DNA from: Roseiarcus sp963835215 | Lineage (GTDB): Bacteria > Pseudomonadota > Alphaproteobacteria > Rhizobiales > Beijerinckiaceae | Direction: 5' to 3' | NCBI GenBank assembly: GCA_963835215.1 | Contig: CAWIES010000001.1 | Coordinates: 347,483 to 411,482 of the forward strand | DNA: 64,000 nucleotides | In this document: positions 47,595 through 55,633 of the stretch, in pieces | Layout of the letters: each line of letters begins with the position of its first letter | How positions within the stretch are numbered: the first letter of the stretch is position 1 | Position numbers and translations under genes: made by a program | Notes under the pieces: model-generated | Seen by the model: the letters and a program-made list of their open reading frames with translations, nothing else | The model's database searches: none | What the model was told of the DNA's origin: nothing

Positions 47595-48449
47595 TTAGCG
47601 GGCTGCTTTGTCGAGCGCCGCAAACTCCTCGTCGCTCAGCTCAATCGCCGCCGCAGCGACGTTTTCCTCGAGATGGGCGACCTTGGACGTGCCGGGGATC
47701 GGCAGCATCACCTTGCTGCGCTTGAGGAGCCAGGCGAGGGCGATCTGCCCTGGGCTCGCGCCATGAGCCTTGGCGGTCGCCGCCAGGATCGAGCCCGGTC
47801 CGGCGAGGTCGCCGGCGGCGAGCGGGAACCAGGGGATGAAGCCGATGTTCTTTTTCTCGCAATGGTCGAGCACGGCTTCGCTGGCGCGGTCGGCGAGGTT
47901 GTAGCGGTTCTGCACGGTCGCGACCGGGAAGACCTTCGAGGCCGCCTCGATCTCTTCGACCGAGACCTCGCTCAGGCCGGCGAAGCGGATGACTTTGTCG
48001 TCGATCAGCGAGCGGATGGCGTCGAACTGCTCCTTGCGTGGAACCCCGGGATCGATGCGGTGCAATTGCCAGAGGTCGATCGTCTCGACGCCGAGATTGC
48101 GCAGGCTCTTATGGGCCTGCTGGATCAGGTAGTCGGGCCGTCCGAGCGGCGTCCATTGATTGGGGCCCGAGCGCGTCAGGCCGCCCTTGGTGGCGATATG
48201 CACGGCGCGATAGGGGTGCAGCGCCTCGCGGATCAGCCGCTCCGACACGTCGGGGCCGTAAGAATCAGCGGTGTCGATGAAATTGACGCCCAGCTCAGGC
48301 AGTCGGCGCAGCACCCTGATAGCCTCGTCGTGGTCCGCCGGCTCGCCCCAGACGCCTCGGCCGGTGATGCGCATCGCGCCATAGCCGAGGCGATTGACGG
48401 CGATCGCGCCGCCGATCGAAAACACGCCCGATTGCTTTGCGTCGCTCAT
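47595..48449 (-). CDS. Aldo/keto reductase
   Basis: 284 residues, AKR TIM barrel. Motifs: NFIDTADSYGPD (about 53-64, Asp and Tyr of the catalytic tetrad), the Lys in HIATKGGLTR (about 84-93), LWQLHRIDP (catalytic His) and IPGTSKVAHLEEN (NADPH-binding loop). The resemblance is to the AKR11/YajO-type oxidoreductases. Substrate unknown. It converges with the MFS gene. Confidence 0.9.
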   Translation of the reverse strand: MSDAKQSGVFSIGGAIAVNRLGYGAMRITGRGVWGEPADHDEAIRVLRRLPELGVNFIDTADSYGPDVSERLIREALHPYRAVHIATKGGLTRSGPNQWTPLGRPDYLIQQAHKSLRNLGVETIDLWQLHRIDPGVPRKEQFDAIRSLIDDKVIRFAGLSEVSVEEIEAASKVFPVATVQNRYNLADRASEAVLDHCEKKNIGFIPWFPLAAGDLAGPGSILAATAKAHGASPGQIALAWLLKRSKVMLPIPGTSKVAHLEENVAAAAIELSDEEFAALDKAAR

Positions 48450-48509
48450 TGTCAGGGAACCCCTCGGCCGATTGCCGTAGGGGCCAGATAGGGGCGCGCC
48501 GTTAACGCT

Positions 48510-49409
48510 TCAAGGCCAGCGCGCGGTCGGCGGCAGGGAGGAGAGGATCGCGGCGACATTGCCGCCGGTCTTCAGGCCGAACACCGTGCCGCGGTCATAG
48601 AGGAGGTTGAACTCCACGTAGCGGCCGCGGCGCACGAGTTGTTCCTCGCGCTGGGCTTCGCTCCAGGGCGTTGCGAAGTTGCTGCGCACGATTTTGTCGT
48701 AGAGCGCGAGGAAGGTCTCGCCGACGTCGCGGGCGAAGGCGAAATCGGCTTCGAACGCGGAATTCTCCGCGTCGCCGGCGCTGTTGAGATGGTCGAAGAA
48801 AATGCCGCCGATCCCGCGCGGTTCGTCGCGATGGGGCAGGAAGAAATACTCGTCGCACCATTGCTTGAACTTGTCGTAGGGCGCGACCGCGCCGTGGCGC
48901 ATGCAGGCGGCGCGCAGGCCCTCGTGAAACGCGATTGCATCGAGATCGTCGGCGCGCCGGCGCGCTTCGAGCGTCGGCGTCAGGTCGGCGCCGCCGCCGA
49001 ACCAGGCCTTGGTGGTGACGACCGAGCGCGTGTTCATGTGCGCGGTCGGGACGTTGGGATTCCAGGGATGGGCGATGACCGAGAGGCCGGAGGCCCAAAA
49101 GCGCGGGTCCTCGCTGGCGCCGGGCATCTGACGGGCGAACTCCGGCGCAAAGGTTCCGTGGACCGTCGAAGCGTGGACGCCGATCTTCTCGAACAGCCGG
49201 CCGCGCAACGTCGCCATCCGCCCGCCGCCGCCGGGCTGGCCGGAATGGTCGGTACGCTCCCACGGCTCGACGACAAAACGGCCAGGGGCGACGCCCGACG
49301 CGCCGAGCGGACACGCGTCCTCCAGCGCCTCGATCGCGGCGATCAGCTTGAGTTGCAGCGCCTCGAACCAGGTCTGGGCGGCGCGCTGGCGATCTTGGAG
49401 CGAGTCCAT
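48510..49409 (-). CDS. hemF: Coproporphyrinogen III oxidase, aerobic
   Basis: Oxidatively decarboxylates coproporphyrinogen III to protoporphyrinogen IX with O2. 299 residues, close to the family. GGGRMATLRGRLFEKIGVH, PHRDEPRGIGGIFFDHLNS and GRYVEFNLLYDRGTVFGLKTGG are the hallmark stretches. It lies 23 bases after hemE, likely in one operon. Its presence implies aerobic heme synthesis; the oxygen-independent HemN is not seen here. Confidence 0.95.
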   Translation of the reverse strand: MDSLQDRQRAAQTWFEALQLKLIAAIEALEDACPLGASGVAPGRFVVEPWERTDHSGQPGGGGRMATLRGRLFEKIGVHASTVHGTFAPEFARQMPGASEDPRFWASGLSVIAHPWNPNVPTAHMNTRSVVTTKAWFGGGADLTPTLEARRRADDLDAIAFHEGLRAACMRHGAVAPYDKFKQWCDEYFFLPHRDEPRGIGGIFFDHLNSAGDAENSAFEADFAFARDVGETFLALYDKIVRSNFATPWSEAQREEQLVRRGRYVEFNLLYDRGTVFGLKTGGNVAAILSSLPPTARWP

Positions 49410-49432
49410 CGCTTGGGTTTCCTCGCTCGCCG

Positions 49433-50482
49433 TCAGCTTTCGCCGCGCACGAGCGCGACCAGCCGCTCGACATGGGCAATCGGCGTTTGCGGCAGGACGC
49501 CGTGACCGAGATTGAAAATATGGGCGCGGCCGGCAAAGCCTTGCAACACGCGCGCGACGCCTGCTTCGAGCGCCGCGCCGCCAGCGAGCAGAGCGAGCGG
49601 ATCGAGATTGCCTTGCAGCGCCAGACGCTCGGGCAGCGCGGCTGCGGCGACGGGCGGCTCGACGGCCGTGTCGAGGCCGATCGCCGCGAGGCCGTCGATC
49701 GCGGCGAACTTGCTAAGCTGGGTCGCCGCGCCGCGCGGAAAAGCGATGATCGGCGCGCCGGGCAGGGCGGCGCGCAGCTTGGCGACGATGCGGGCGATCG
49801 GCGCCAGCGACCAGCGCTCGAATTCCCCCGGCGGCAGCACGCCGGCCCAGGAGTCGAAAATCTGCACCGCCTCGACGCCGGCGCGAAACTGGCGCTCGAG
49901 GTAGGCGGCCGAGGCGTCGACCAGCCGGTCGATCAGGGCTGCGAACAGCTCGGGCTGCCGATAGGCGAAGAGGCGCGCGGGCGCCTGGTCGGGGGTGCCG
50001 CGCCCGGCGATCATGTAGCTCGCCACCGTCCACGGCGCGCCGCAAAAGCCGATCAGCGCGACGTCGGGCGTCAAGCTCGCCTTGACTCGTTCGATCGCCT
50101 CGAACACTGGCTCCAGCCGCGCCCAGTCGGGCTCGTCATGCAGTGCGGCGAAGTCGGCTAGGGATTCAATCGGTTTGAGGCGCGGCCCTTCGCCCACCTC
50201 GAAGCCCACCTGCTGACCGAGCGCGTCGGGGACGACGAGAATGTCGCAAAAGAGGATCGCCGCATCGAAGCCGAAGCGACGGATCGGCTGCAACGTCGCT
50301 TCGCACGCCAGTTGCGGGCTGTAGCAGAAGTCGAGAAACGACTTCGCTTGCCCCCGGATGGCGCGGTATTCGGGCAGATAACGGCCGGCCTGACGCATCA
50401 GCCACAGCGGCGGGCGGGCCTGCCGGACGTCGGCGAGGGCGGCGAGGAACGGCTTGGTCGTCGCGGGCGGGGCGGGGGTCAT
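49433..50482 (-). CDS. hemE: Uroporphyrinogen decarboxylase
   Basis: Removes four carboxyl groups from uroporphyrinogen III to give coproporphyrinogen III. 349 residues, normal length. The opening PPLWLMRQAGRYLPEYRAIR holds the catalytic Arg motif; ILFCDILVVPDALGQ, GFCGAPWTVASYMI, IFDSWAGVLPP and FNLGHGVLPQTP are family motifs. It starts 219 bases after the hemA stop, a gap filled by a repeat pair. Confidence 0.96.
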   Translation of the reverse strand: MTPAPPATTKPFLAALADVRQARPPLWLMRQAGRYLPEYRAIRGQAKSFLDFCYSPQLACEATLQPIRRFGFDAAILFCDILVVPDALGQQVGFEVGEGPRLKPIESLADFAALHDEPDWARLEPVFEAIERVKASLTPDVALIGFCGAPWTVASYMIAGRGTPDQAPARLFAYRQPELFAALIDRLVDASAAYLERQFRAGVEAVQIFDSWAGVLPPGEFERWSLAPIARIVAKLRAALPGAPIIAFPRGAATQLSKFAAIDGLAAIGLDTAVEPPVAAAALPERLALQGNLDPLALLAGGAALEAGVARVLQGFAGRAHIFNLGHGVLPQTPIAHVERLVALVRGES

Positions 50483-50541
50483 GGAGTCCTGTGGGGAGCG
50501 GCAAGGCTAGGGTGAGCGGCGGCCAATCGCCAAATCCCATA

Positions 50542-50677
50542 CCTCATCCTGAGGAGCGCCGCGAAGCGGCGCGTCTCGAAGGACGCGGGAAGGATTCTCC
50601 GCAGCCAACGGCGTCGGCGCCGTGCGCCATCATCCTCGTCCTTCGAGACGCCTGCTGCGCAGGCTCCTCAGGATGAG
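50542..50677. repeat. Second inverted pair of the intergenic repeat
   Basis: Unit 50542-50583 (CCTCATCCTGAGGAGC ... GTCTCGAAGGA) and reversed unit 50639-50677, same family as at 32085-32194 but with order swapped: forward first, then reverse. The central stems differ between units. Confidence 0.85.
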
Positions 50678-50701
50678 ATGATTGTGTTCCGCAAGGGCGC
50701 C

Positions 50702-52000
50702 CTATTCGGCCGCCTTCTTCATCTCGGGATAGACGCATTGGGCGGCTTCCGCGCCGGGGCGGCGCATCGGCACGATCCGGGACTCCTCGAGCGGCAGCTC
50801 GAGCGTGCGCCAGACATCGACCAGCGCCTCCACCAGCGCAGCGACTTGCGCTTCGTCGTGGCGCGGGGTCGGGGTGATGCGCAGCCGTTCGGTTCCTTTG
50901 GCGACCGTCGGGTAATTGATCGGCTGGATGTAGATGTCGTGGCGGCGCAGCAGCAGATCGCTCGCGGCGCGGCATTTGGCGGCGTCGCGCACCATCACCG
51001 GCACGATGTGCGAGGGATTGTCGAGCACCGGCAGGCCGGCGGCGCGCAAGGCGTGCTTGACCAGCCGGGCCATCGCCTGATGGCGCTCGCGTTCTGCGCT
51101 GGATGTCTTGAGGATGCGCACGGCCGCGCAGGCGCTGGCGGCGACGCTCGGGGGCAGCGTCGAGGTGAAGATGAACTGCGGCGCGTATGAGCGCACGGCG
51201 TCGACCAGCGCCGCCGAGGCGGCGATATAGCCGCCGAGCCCGCCGAAGCCCTTGGCCAGCGTGCCCTCGACCACGTCGATCTCGCCCATCATGCCTTCGC
51301 GCTCGGCGAGGCCGCCCCCGCGCGCCCCATACATGCCGACCGCATGGACTTCGTCGATGTAGGTCATCGCGCCGTATTTTTTTGCGAGCGCGACGATGTC
51401 GGCGATCGGCGCGAAGTCGCCATCCATCGAATAGAGGCTCTCGAACACGATCAGCTTGGCCCGCTCACGGTCTTCGGCGGCGAGCAGGGCTTCGAGATGG
51501 GCGACGTCGTTGTGGCGCCACACTTTCTTCTCGCAGCCAGAACGCTTTACCCCCTCGATCATCGAGTTGTGGTTGAGCGCGTCGGAGAGAATGAGGCAGT
51601 CCGGCAGCAGGCTGGCGATGGTCGAAATGCCGGCCAGATTCGAGATCCAGCCGGAGGTGAAAACCAGCGCGGCTTCCTTGCCATGCAGGTCGGCGAGCTC
51701 GCGCTCGAGCGTCACGATCGGGTGGTGGGTGCCGGAAATGTTGCGGGTGCCGCCGGCCCCGGCGCCGTGGGCGCGCGCTGCGCTGACGCCCGCCTCGATC
51801 ACCTCAGAATTGCCGCCCATGCCGAGATAATCGTTGGAGCACCAGACGGTGACTTCGCGCGGCGCGTGCTCTTCGCCGGCCGGGCGCCACATGGCGAGGG
51901 GAAAGCGGGAGGCGTCGCGCTCGAGATTGGCGAAGCTGCGATAGCGTTCTTCGCGCTTGAGCCGTTCGATCGCTTCCACAAAACGACGCTGATAATCCAT
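50702..52000 (-). CDS. hemA: 5-aminolevulinate synthase
   Basis: A PLP enzyme condensing glycine and succinyl-CoA, the C4 (Shemin) pathway entry, which is typical for alphaproteobacteria. 432 residues. VWCSNDYLGMGG, GAGAGGTRNISGTHHPIVTLE, ESLYSMDGDFAPI and YIDEVHAVGMYG are conserved, with the PLP lysine at Lys250 in EGTLAKGFGGLGG. No Irr or FnrL site is recognised upstream. Confidence 0.96.
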   Translation of the reverse strand: MDYQRRFVEAIERLKREERYRSFANLERDASRFPLAMWRPAGEEHAPREVTVWCSNDYLGMGGNSEVIEAGVSAARAHGAGAGGTRNISGTHHPIVTLERELADLHGKEAALVFTSGWISNLAGISTIASLLPDCLILSDALNHNSMIEGVKRSGCEKKVWRHNDVAHLEALLAAEDRERAKLIVFESLYSMDGDFAPIADIVALAKKYGAMTYIDEVHAVGMYGARGGGLAEREGMMGEIDVVEGTLAKGFGGLGGYIAASAALVDAVRSYAPQFIFTSTLPPSVAASACAAVRILKTSSAERERHQAMARLVKHALRAAGLPVLDNPSHIVPVMVRDAAKCRAASDLLLRRHDIYIQPINYPTVAKGTERLRITPTPRHDEAQVAALVEALVDVWRTLELPLEESRIVPMRRPGAEAAQCVYPEMKKAAE

Positions 52001-52214
52001 CGGCCGCCGACCCTCTTAACCCGTGTTCGTGGCGCCCAACTGGCGCCAGTGCTCCCATCCTCTGGCCTAACCGGCCGAGCGCGGGGAGTAAAGTCCGCCT
52101 TTGTCGCCGGACCCCGCCAGCGCCGCAAGATTTTCGCTACCCCAAAAGACTTTCCAGAGCGGAAAAGAATGCCAAGAAAACTGCGCCGCCCGCCTTAGGG
52201 CGCCGCCGTTTGCG

Positions 52215-53153
52215 CTATTCGCGCCGGGCTATCGGCAAAACGCCCTCGGGCAGGCGGGCGCGCAAGGCGCGGCCCGCCTCGACGCCGAGGCGGGCGGCCT
52301 CGCTCGGGGCGCCCTCGCGCTTGATCTCGAAACTCTCCGAACCGTCTTCGCGCAGCACCTGGCCGCGCAGCGTCAACGCGCCGCCTTCGAGGCGGGCGTA
52401 GCCGGCGATCGGCGTGCGGCAGGACCCCTCGAGTTCGGCGAGGAAGGCGCGCTCGGCGGCGAGCGCAATCCCGGTCGCCTCGTCGCTGATCGGCGCCAGG
52501 GCCTCGGCGATGCGCGCGTCGCCCTCGCGAACGGACAGGGCGATCGCGCCTTGGCCGACGGCGGGCAGAAAATGGTCGATGTCGAGCACCGCGCGGGCCC
52601 GGCCCTCAAGTCCGAGTCGCTTGAGGCCGGCGAGCGCCAGCAGCGTCGCTTCGATCGCGCCGCTCTCGACCTTGGCGAGCCGGGTTTCGACATTGCCGCG
52701 CAGCAACTCGACCCTCAGATCGGGGCGCAGGCGGCGCGCTTGCGCCTGGCGACGCAGCGAGGCGGCGCCAAACCGCGCGCCGGCGGGCAGGGCGGCGATC
52801 GAGCCGGCGACCAGGCAAATCAGCGCCTCGCGCACGTCTTCGCGCGGCAGGAAGCCGGCGAGCGTCACCCCGGCTGGCAAGGCTGTCGGCAGGTCTTTTG
52901 CCGAATGAACCGCAAAATCGATCCGGCGCTCGAGCAGCGCGGCGTCGATCTCCTTGGTGAACAGCCCTTTGCCGCCGCTTTCGGCCAGCGAGCGATCCTG
53001 AATGAGATCGCCGCTGGTGCGAATGACGGAAATGGCGATGCGCTCTTCGTCCCAGCCGTGGGCGCTGGCGAGGCGGCGGCGAGTCTCGTGCGCCTGGGCG
53101 AGGGCGAGCGGCGAGCCGCGCGCGCCCAGGGTGAAAAGGACCGAAGAGGCCAT
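52215..53153 (-). CDS. hemC: Porphobilinogen deaminase
   Basis: Joins four porphobilinogens into hydroxymethylbilane. 312 residues from ATG 53153 (MASSVLFTLG). The substrate motif RGSPLALAQ, DRSLAESGGKGLFTKEID, VHSAKDLPT and the cofactor-bearing Cys245 in LEGSCRTPIAGY are present. The open frame upstream to 53741 is an antisense shadow of the secreted-protein genes. It is 214 bases from hemA on the same strand. Confidence 0.96.
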   Translation of the reverse strand: MASSVLFTLGARGSPLALAQAHETRRRLASAHGWDEERIAISVIRTSGDLIQDRSLAESGGKGLFTKEIDAALLERRIDFAVHSAKDLPTALPAGVTLAGFLPREDVREALICLVAGSIAALPAGARFGAASLRRQAQARRLRPDLRVELLRGNVETRLAKVESGAIEATLLALAGLKRLGLEGRARAVLDIDHFLPAVGQGAIALSVREGDARIAEALAPISDEATGIALAAERAFLAELEGSCRTPIAGYARLEGGALTLRGQVLREDGSESFEIKREGAPSEAARLGVEAGRALRARLPEGVLPIARRE

Positions 53154-53384
53154 GGCGAAGCGCCTTAAGCGAGATCGGCGGTTCTGGCTAGGGGAGGCGG
53201 ACCGGAAACGCGAAAACGTCGAACCTCTGCGCGCCCATTCCGCCGCCCGGCCAGCCCGCAAGACCAGCCCGTAAGAGATGAGCGCGCCGCAAGTCCGCGG
53301 GGACAAATCGTCTTTGCTATGGACCCGCGGCGGACCTTTTCGTAGCGTGGCGTGCGCGCTGATTTGCTGAGGGGGAGAGAGGCC

Positions 53385-53732
53385 ATGACGATCATCGCTC
53401 GAGGCGCCGCGGCGTTTCTTGCCGGCGCCGTGTTCGTCGGCGGGCTGGGCGGCTTGGCCCCCAGCGCCGAGGCCCAGTCGGTGCGCGCCAATTGCGACCG
53501 TATCGCGCGCGAATACGCCAACGGGCAGACGGCCGGCAACACGTTTGGCGGCGCCGTCGGCGGCGCGCTGCTTGGCGCGGGGATCGGCGCGCTGGTGGGC
53601 GGCGGCCGCGCGGTCGGCACGGGCGCCGCGATCGGCGCGGGCGCCGGCGCGGTCGGCGGCGTCGCCACCGGCTCGGCCGCGTGGCGCGAGAACTACAACG
53701 ACCGCTACGCTTCCTGCATGCAGGGTTATTGA
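53385..53732 (+). CDS. Secreted glycine-zipper protein
   Basis: 115 residues from ATG 53385 (after GGGGGAGAGAGG). A signal peptide (MTIIARGAAAFLAGAVFVGG, cleaved around AEA-QS) precedes a mature protein of GxxxG/A repeats (FGGAVGGALLGAGIGALVGGG, about 61-81). This is a membrane-associated or envelope glycine-zipper of the YMGG-like type. The C-terminus YNDRYASCMQGY has one cysteine. Function unknown. Confidence 0.75.
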   Translation: MTIIARGAAAFLAGAVFVGGLGGLAPSAEAQSVRANCDRIAREYANGQTAGNTFGGAVGGALLGAGIGALVGGGRAVGTGAAIGAGAGAVGGVATGSAAWRENYNDRYASCMQGY

Positions 53733-53864
53733 TCTTTGCATGCGGGCGAAGGAGCCGCGGCGTCGTTCAGCCGCGGTTCAAGCAAGGGCGCATATCAAAG
53801 CGCCGTCACGGTCCCGCGTCGAGGCCTCGGTCCTCGCAGTGGGGCGCATCCAAAGGAGAGCACC

Positions 53865-54098
53865 ATGCGCGTTTCAGCCGCGATCGTTCTGGCCGCCGCC
53901 TTCGGGCTGGCTTCAATCAGCGCACAAGCCATGCCGTTTCCGACCAACCCGGTCGGCGGCAATTCGTCGATCTCCAAAGTTTTTTACGGTTGCGGGCCCG
54001 GCATGACCCGCGGGCCATACGGCCATTGTCGGCCGATGTTCACCTGCCCGCCCGGCTTCCATTCCGGCCCCTACGGCCGCCACTGCTTCCCCAACTGA
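53865..54098 (+). CDS. Small secreted GCG-CRPN-like protein
   Basis: 77 residues from ATG 53865. Signal peptide MRVSAAIVLAAAFGLASISAQA. The mature part has a tandem pattern: GCGPGMTRGPYGHCRP (about 46-61) and FTCPPGFHSGPYGRHCFPN (63-77+). This resembles the GCG_CRPN family of small secreted proteins with Gly-Pro-Tyr-Gly repeats and paired cysteines. Family role unknown. RBS AAAGGAGAGC is just upstream. Confidence 0.7.
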   Translation: MRVSAAIVLAAAFGLASISAQAMPFPTNPVGGNSSISKVFYGCGPGMTRGPYGHCRPMFTCPPGFHSGPYGRHCFPN

Positions 54099-54139
54099 TG
54101 ATCGGCGCGCGATAGCGCCAACATTTGAATCTGACATGG

Positions 54140-54163
54140 CCGCGGCGGTCAGCGCCGCCGCGG
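54140..54163 (+). terminator. Candidate terminator hairpin
   Basis: CCGCGGCGG-TCAGCG-CCGCCGCGG is a perfect 9-bp stem 42 bases after the small secreted gene. No T-run follows, so it may act as a Rho-assisted or stability element. Confidence 0.4.
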
Positions 54164-54437
54164 CGCTCTCAAGCGAAACTTAGCCTCCCCGAAAGTTAAA
54201 TCCGCCGGCCGCCTTTGGCGGCAGGGGCGCGCGTGAGCGCAGCCCCGTTCATCGCTCGATCGCCATCGCCCGCGAGCGCCCCCGAGCGCTCGTTTCGCCG
54301 CCGCGATTGAGCTCAGCCCTTGCGGAAACGCCTGCCAATCCGCGCCGCTCGCGTCGTTTGGGTTCGCCCCACGCGCAAGGCGGCTTTGGGCGGCGCCGGT
54401 CGCCCGTATACGACCAAAGGGGAGGCTTTACAGCTAC

Positions 54438-54455
54438 AGTAATATTGTATTACTA
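54438..54455 (+). promoter_or_regulatory. GntR (FadR-type) operator
   Basis: AGTAATA-TTG-TATTACT is a perfect inverted repeat. Its core TTGTATTACTA (54445-54455) matches the FadR-subfamily consensus TNGTNNNACNA exactly. It stands in the unit's upstream region, in an AT-rich stretch 87 bases before the binding-protein ATG, while a FadR-type regulator is encoded within the unit. Confidence 0.65.
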
Positions 54456-54541
54456 ATTCCGCGTCCGCCCGATCGAGGCGGTAAAGCGTCTCCCGGCTGC
54501 AATCAGCGACCGAGGTGGAACGCTTGTGGTGGGAGGAATAT

Positions 54542-55471
54542 ATGCATCTCATGAAATTGCTGAGCGGCGCTGCGGTTGGCGCTGCGTTGTTGGTGGCGGG
54601 ATCGCCGGCTATGGCGGTCACGATCGGCTTCTCGCAGGTTGGCGACGAAGGCGACTGGCGTCCTGCTTGGTCGAAGGACATGCAGGAAGAAGCGAAGAAG
54701 GAGGGCATTGACCTCAAATTCGCTGATGCTCAGGGCAAAGAAGAAGACCAGCTCAAGGCTGTTCGCGCCTTCATCGCTCAGAAGGTCGATGCGATCCTCA
54801 TCGCGCCGGTCGTCGTGACCGGTTGGGATCAGGTGCTCGACGAGGCCAAGAAGGCCGGCATCCCGGTGTTCCTGGCTGACCGCGACGTCGACGTCAAAGA
54901 CAAGTCGCTCTTCGTGACCCGCATTTCGGCCGACTTCAATCTCGAAGGTCGTCTGGCCGGCGCGTGGCTGGCGCAGGCGAGCCTTGGCAATTGCAACATC
55001 GTCGAAGAGCAGGGCACCACCGGCGCCGCTCCCGCGATCGAGCGCAAGAAGGGCTTCGAAGCCATCATCGGCAACTTCCCCAACATGAAGATCATCAAGT
55101 CGCAGTCGGGCGACTTCACGACCGACGGCGGCAAGAAGGTGATGGAAGCCTTCATCAAGTCGACTGATAACCTGAAGGGCGTCTGCGCGTCGTTCGCTCA
55201 CAACGACAACATGCAGCTCGGCGCCATCCAGGCGATGAAGGAAGCCGGCCTCAAGCCCGGTCATGACGTACTGATGGTGTCGGTCGACTACGTGCCGGCG
55301 ATGAAGCAGGCCCTGGCCGATGGCGACGCGAATGCTTCGGTCGAGCTGCGCTCGGCAATCGGCAAGTACATCTATCCGGTCATCCTTCAGTACCTCAAGG
55401 ACAAGAAGGACCTGCCGAAGTGGGTGGTGATTCCGTCCGACCTGCATCGCGCTGCGGTTGCAGGCAACTGA
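54542..55471 (+). CDS. Sugar ABC transporter substrate-binding protein (YtfQ-like)
   Basis: 309 residues of the pentose/furanose periplasmic-binding family. Signal peptide MHLMKLLSGAAVGAALLVAG (cleaved at SPAMA-VTIG); the mature start VTIGFSQVGDEGDWR is very close to E. coli YtfQ, a galactofuranose binder. IAPVVVTGWDQVLDEAKKAGIPVFL, FAHNDNMQLGAIQAMKEAG and DYVPAMKQALADG are the fold's ligand-side motifs. RBS GGGAGGAA precedes ATG 54542. It leads a unit with arabinose genes, so L-arabinofuranose or arabinose is a likely ligand. Confidence 0.92.
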   Translation: MHLMKLLSGAAVGAALLVAGSPAMAVTIGFSQVGDEGDWRPAWSKDMQEEAKKEGIDLKFADAQGKEEDQLKAVRAFIAQKVDAILIAPVVVTGWDQVLDEAKKAGIPVFLADRDVDVKDKSLFVTRISADFNLEGRLAGAWLAQASLGNCNIVEEQGTTGAAPAIERKKGFEAIIGNFPNMKIIKSQSGDFTTDGGKKVMEAFIKSTDNLKGVCASFAHNDNMQLGAIQAMKEAGLKPGHDVLMVSVDYVPAMKQALADGDANASVELRSAIGKYIYPVILQYLKDKKDLPKWVVIPSDLHRAAVAGN

Positions 55472-55506
55472 GCCGCACTGGTATCTTCATCTGAACTGTG
55501 GCGTCT

Positions 55507-55526
55507 CGCCGGACTTCGGTCCGGCG
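55507..55526 (+). promoter_or_regulatory. UUCG-capped hairpin after the binding-protein gene
   Basis: CGCCGGAC-TTCG-GTCCGGCG is a perfect 8-bp stem with the very stable UUCG tetraloop, in the 162-base gap between the binding-protein gene and the ATPase gene. It likely stabilises the 5' message or attenuates downstream reading. Confidence 0.6.
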
Positions 55527-55633
55527 GGGCGTCGCCCAGCATGTCGAGCGCGGAAGCCGCCTGGGCGACCGACGCGTGCTAAACCGTGACTTGGCGAACC
55601 GAGACGCGGCTTGGCGAATGGGGGAATGCCTAG

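Larger units (their letters stand above)
54099..54541. other. 443-base gap with hairpin and operator
   Basis: No gene is supported. A 9-bp stem hairpin is at 54140-54163, and a 17-bp palindrome lies at 54438-54454. The middle (about 54200-54420) is CG-rich and shows no clear structure. Confidence 0.6.

Noticed and set aside
52215..53741. hemC extended to 53741
   Set aside because: The extra part is antisense to secreted-protein genes; homology begins at 53153.
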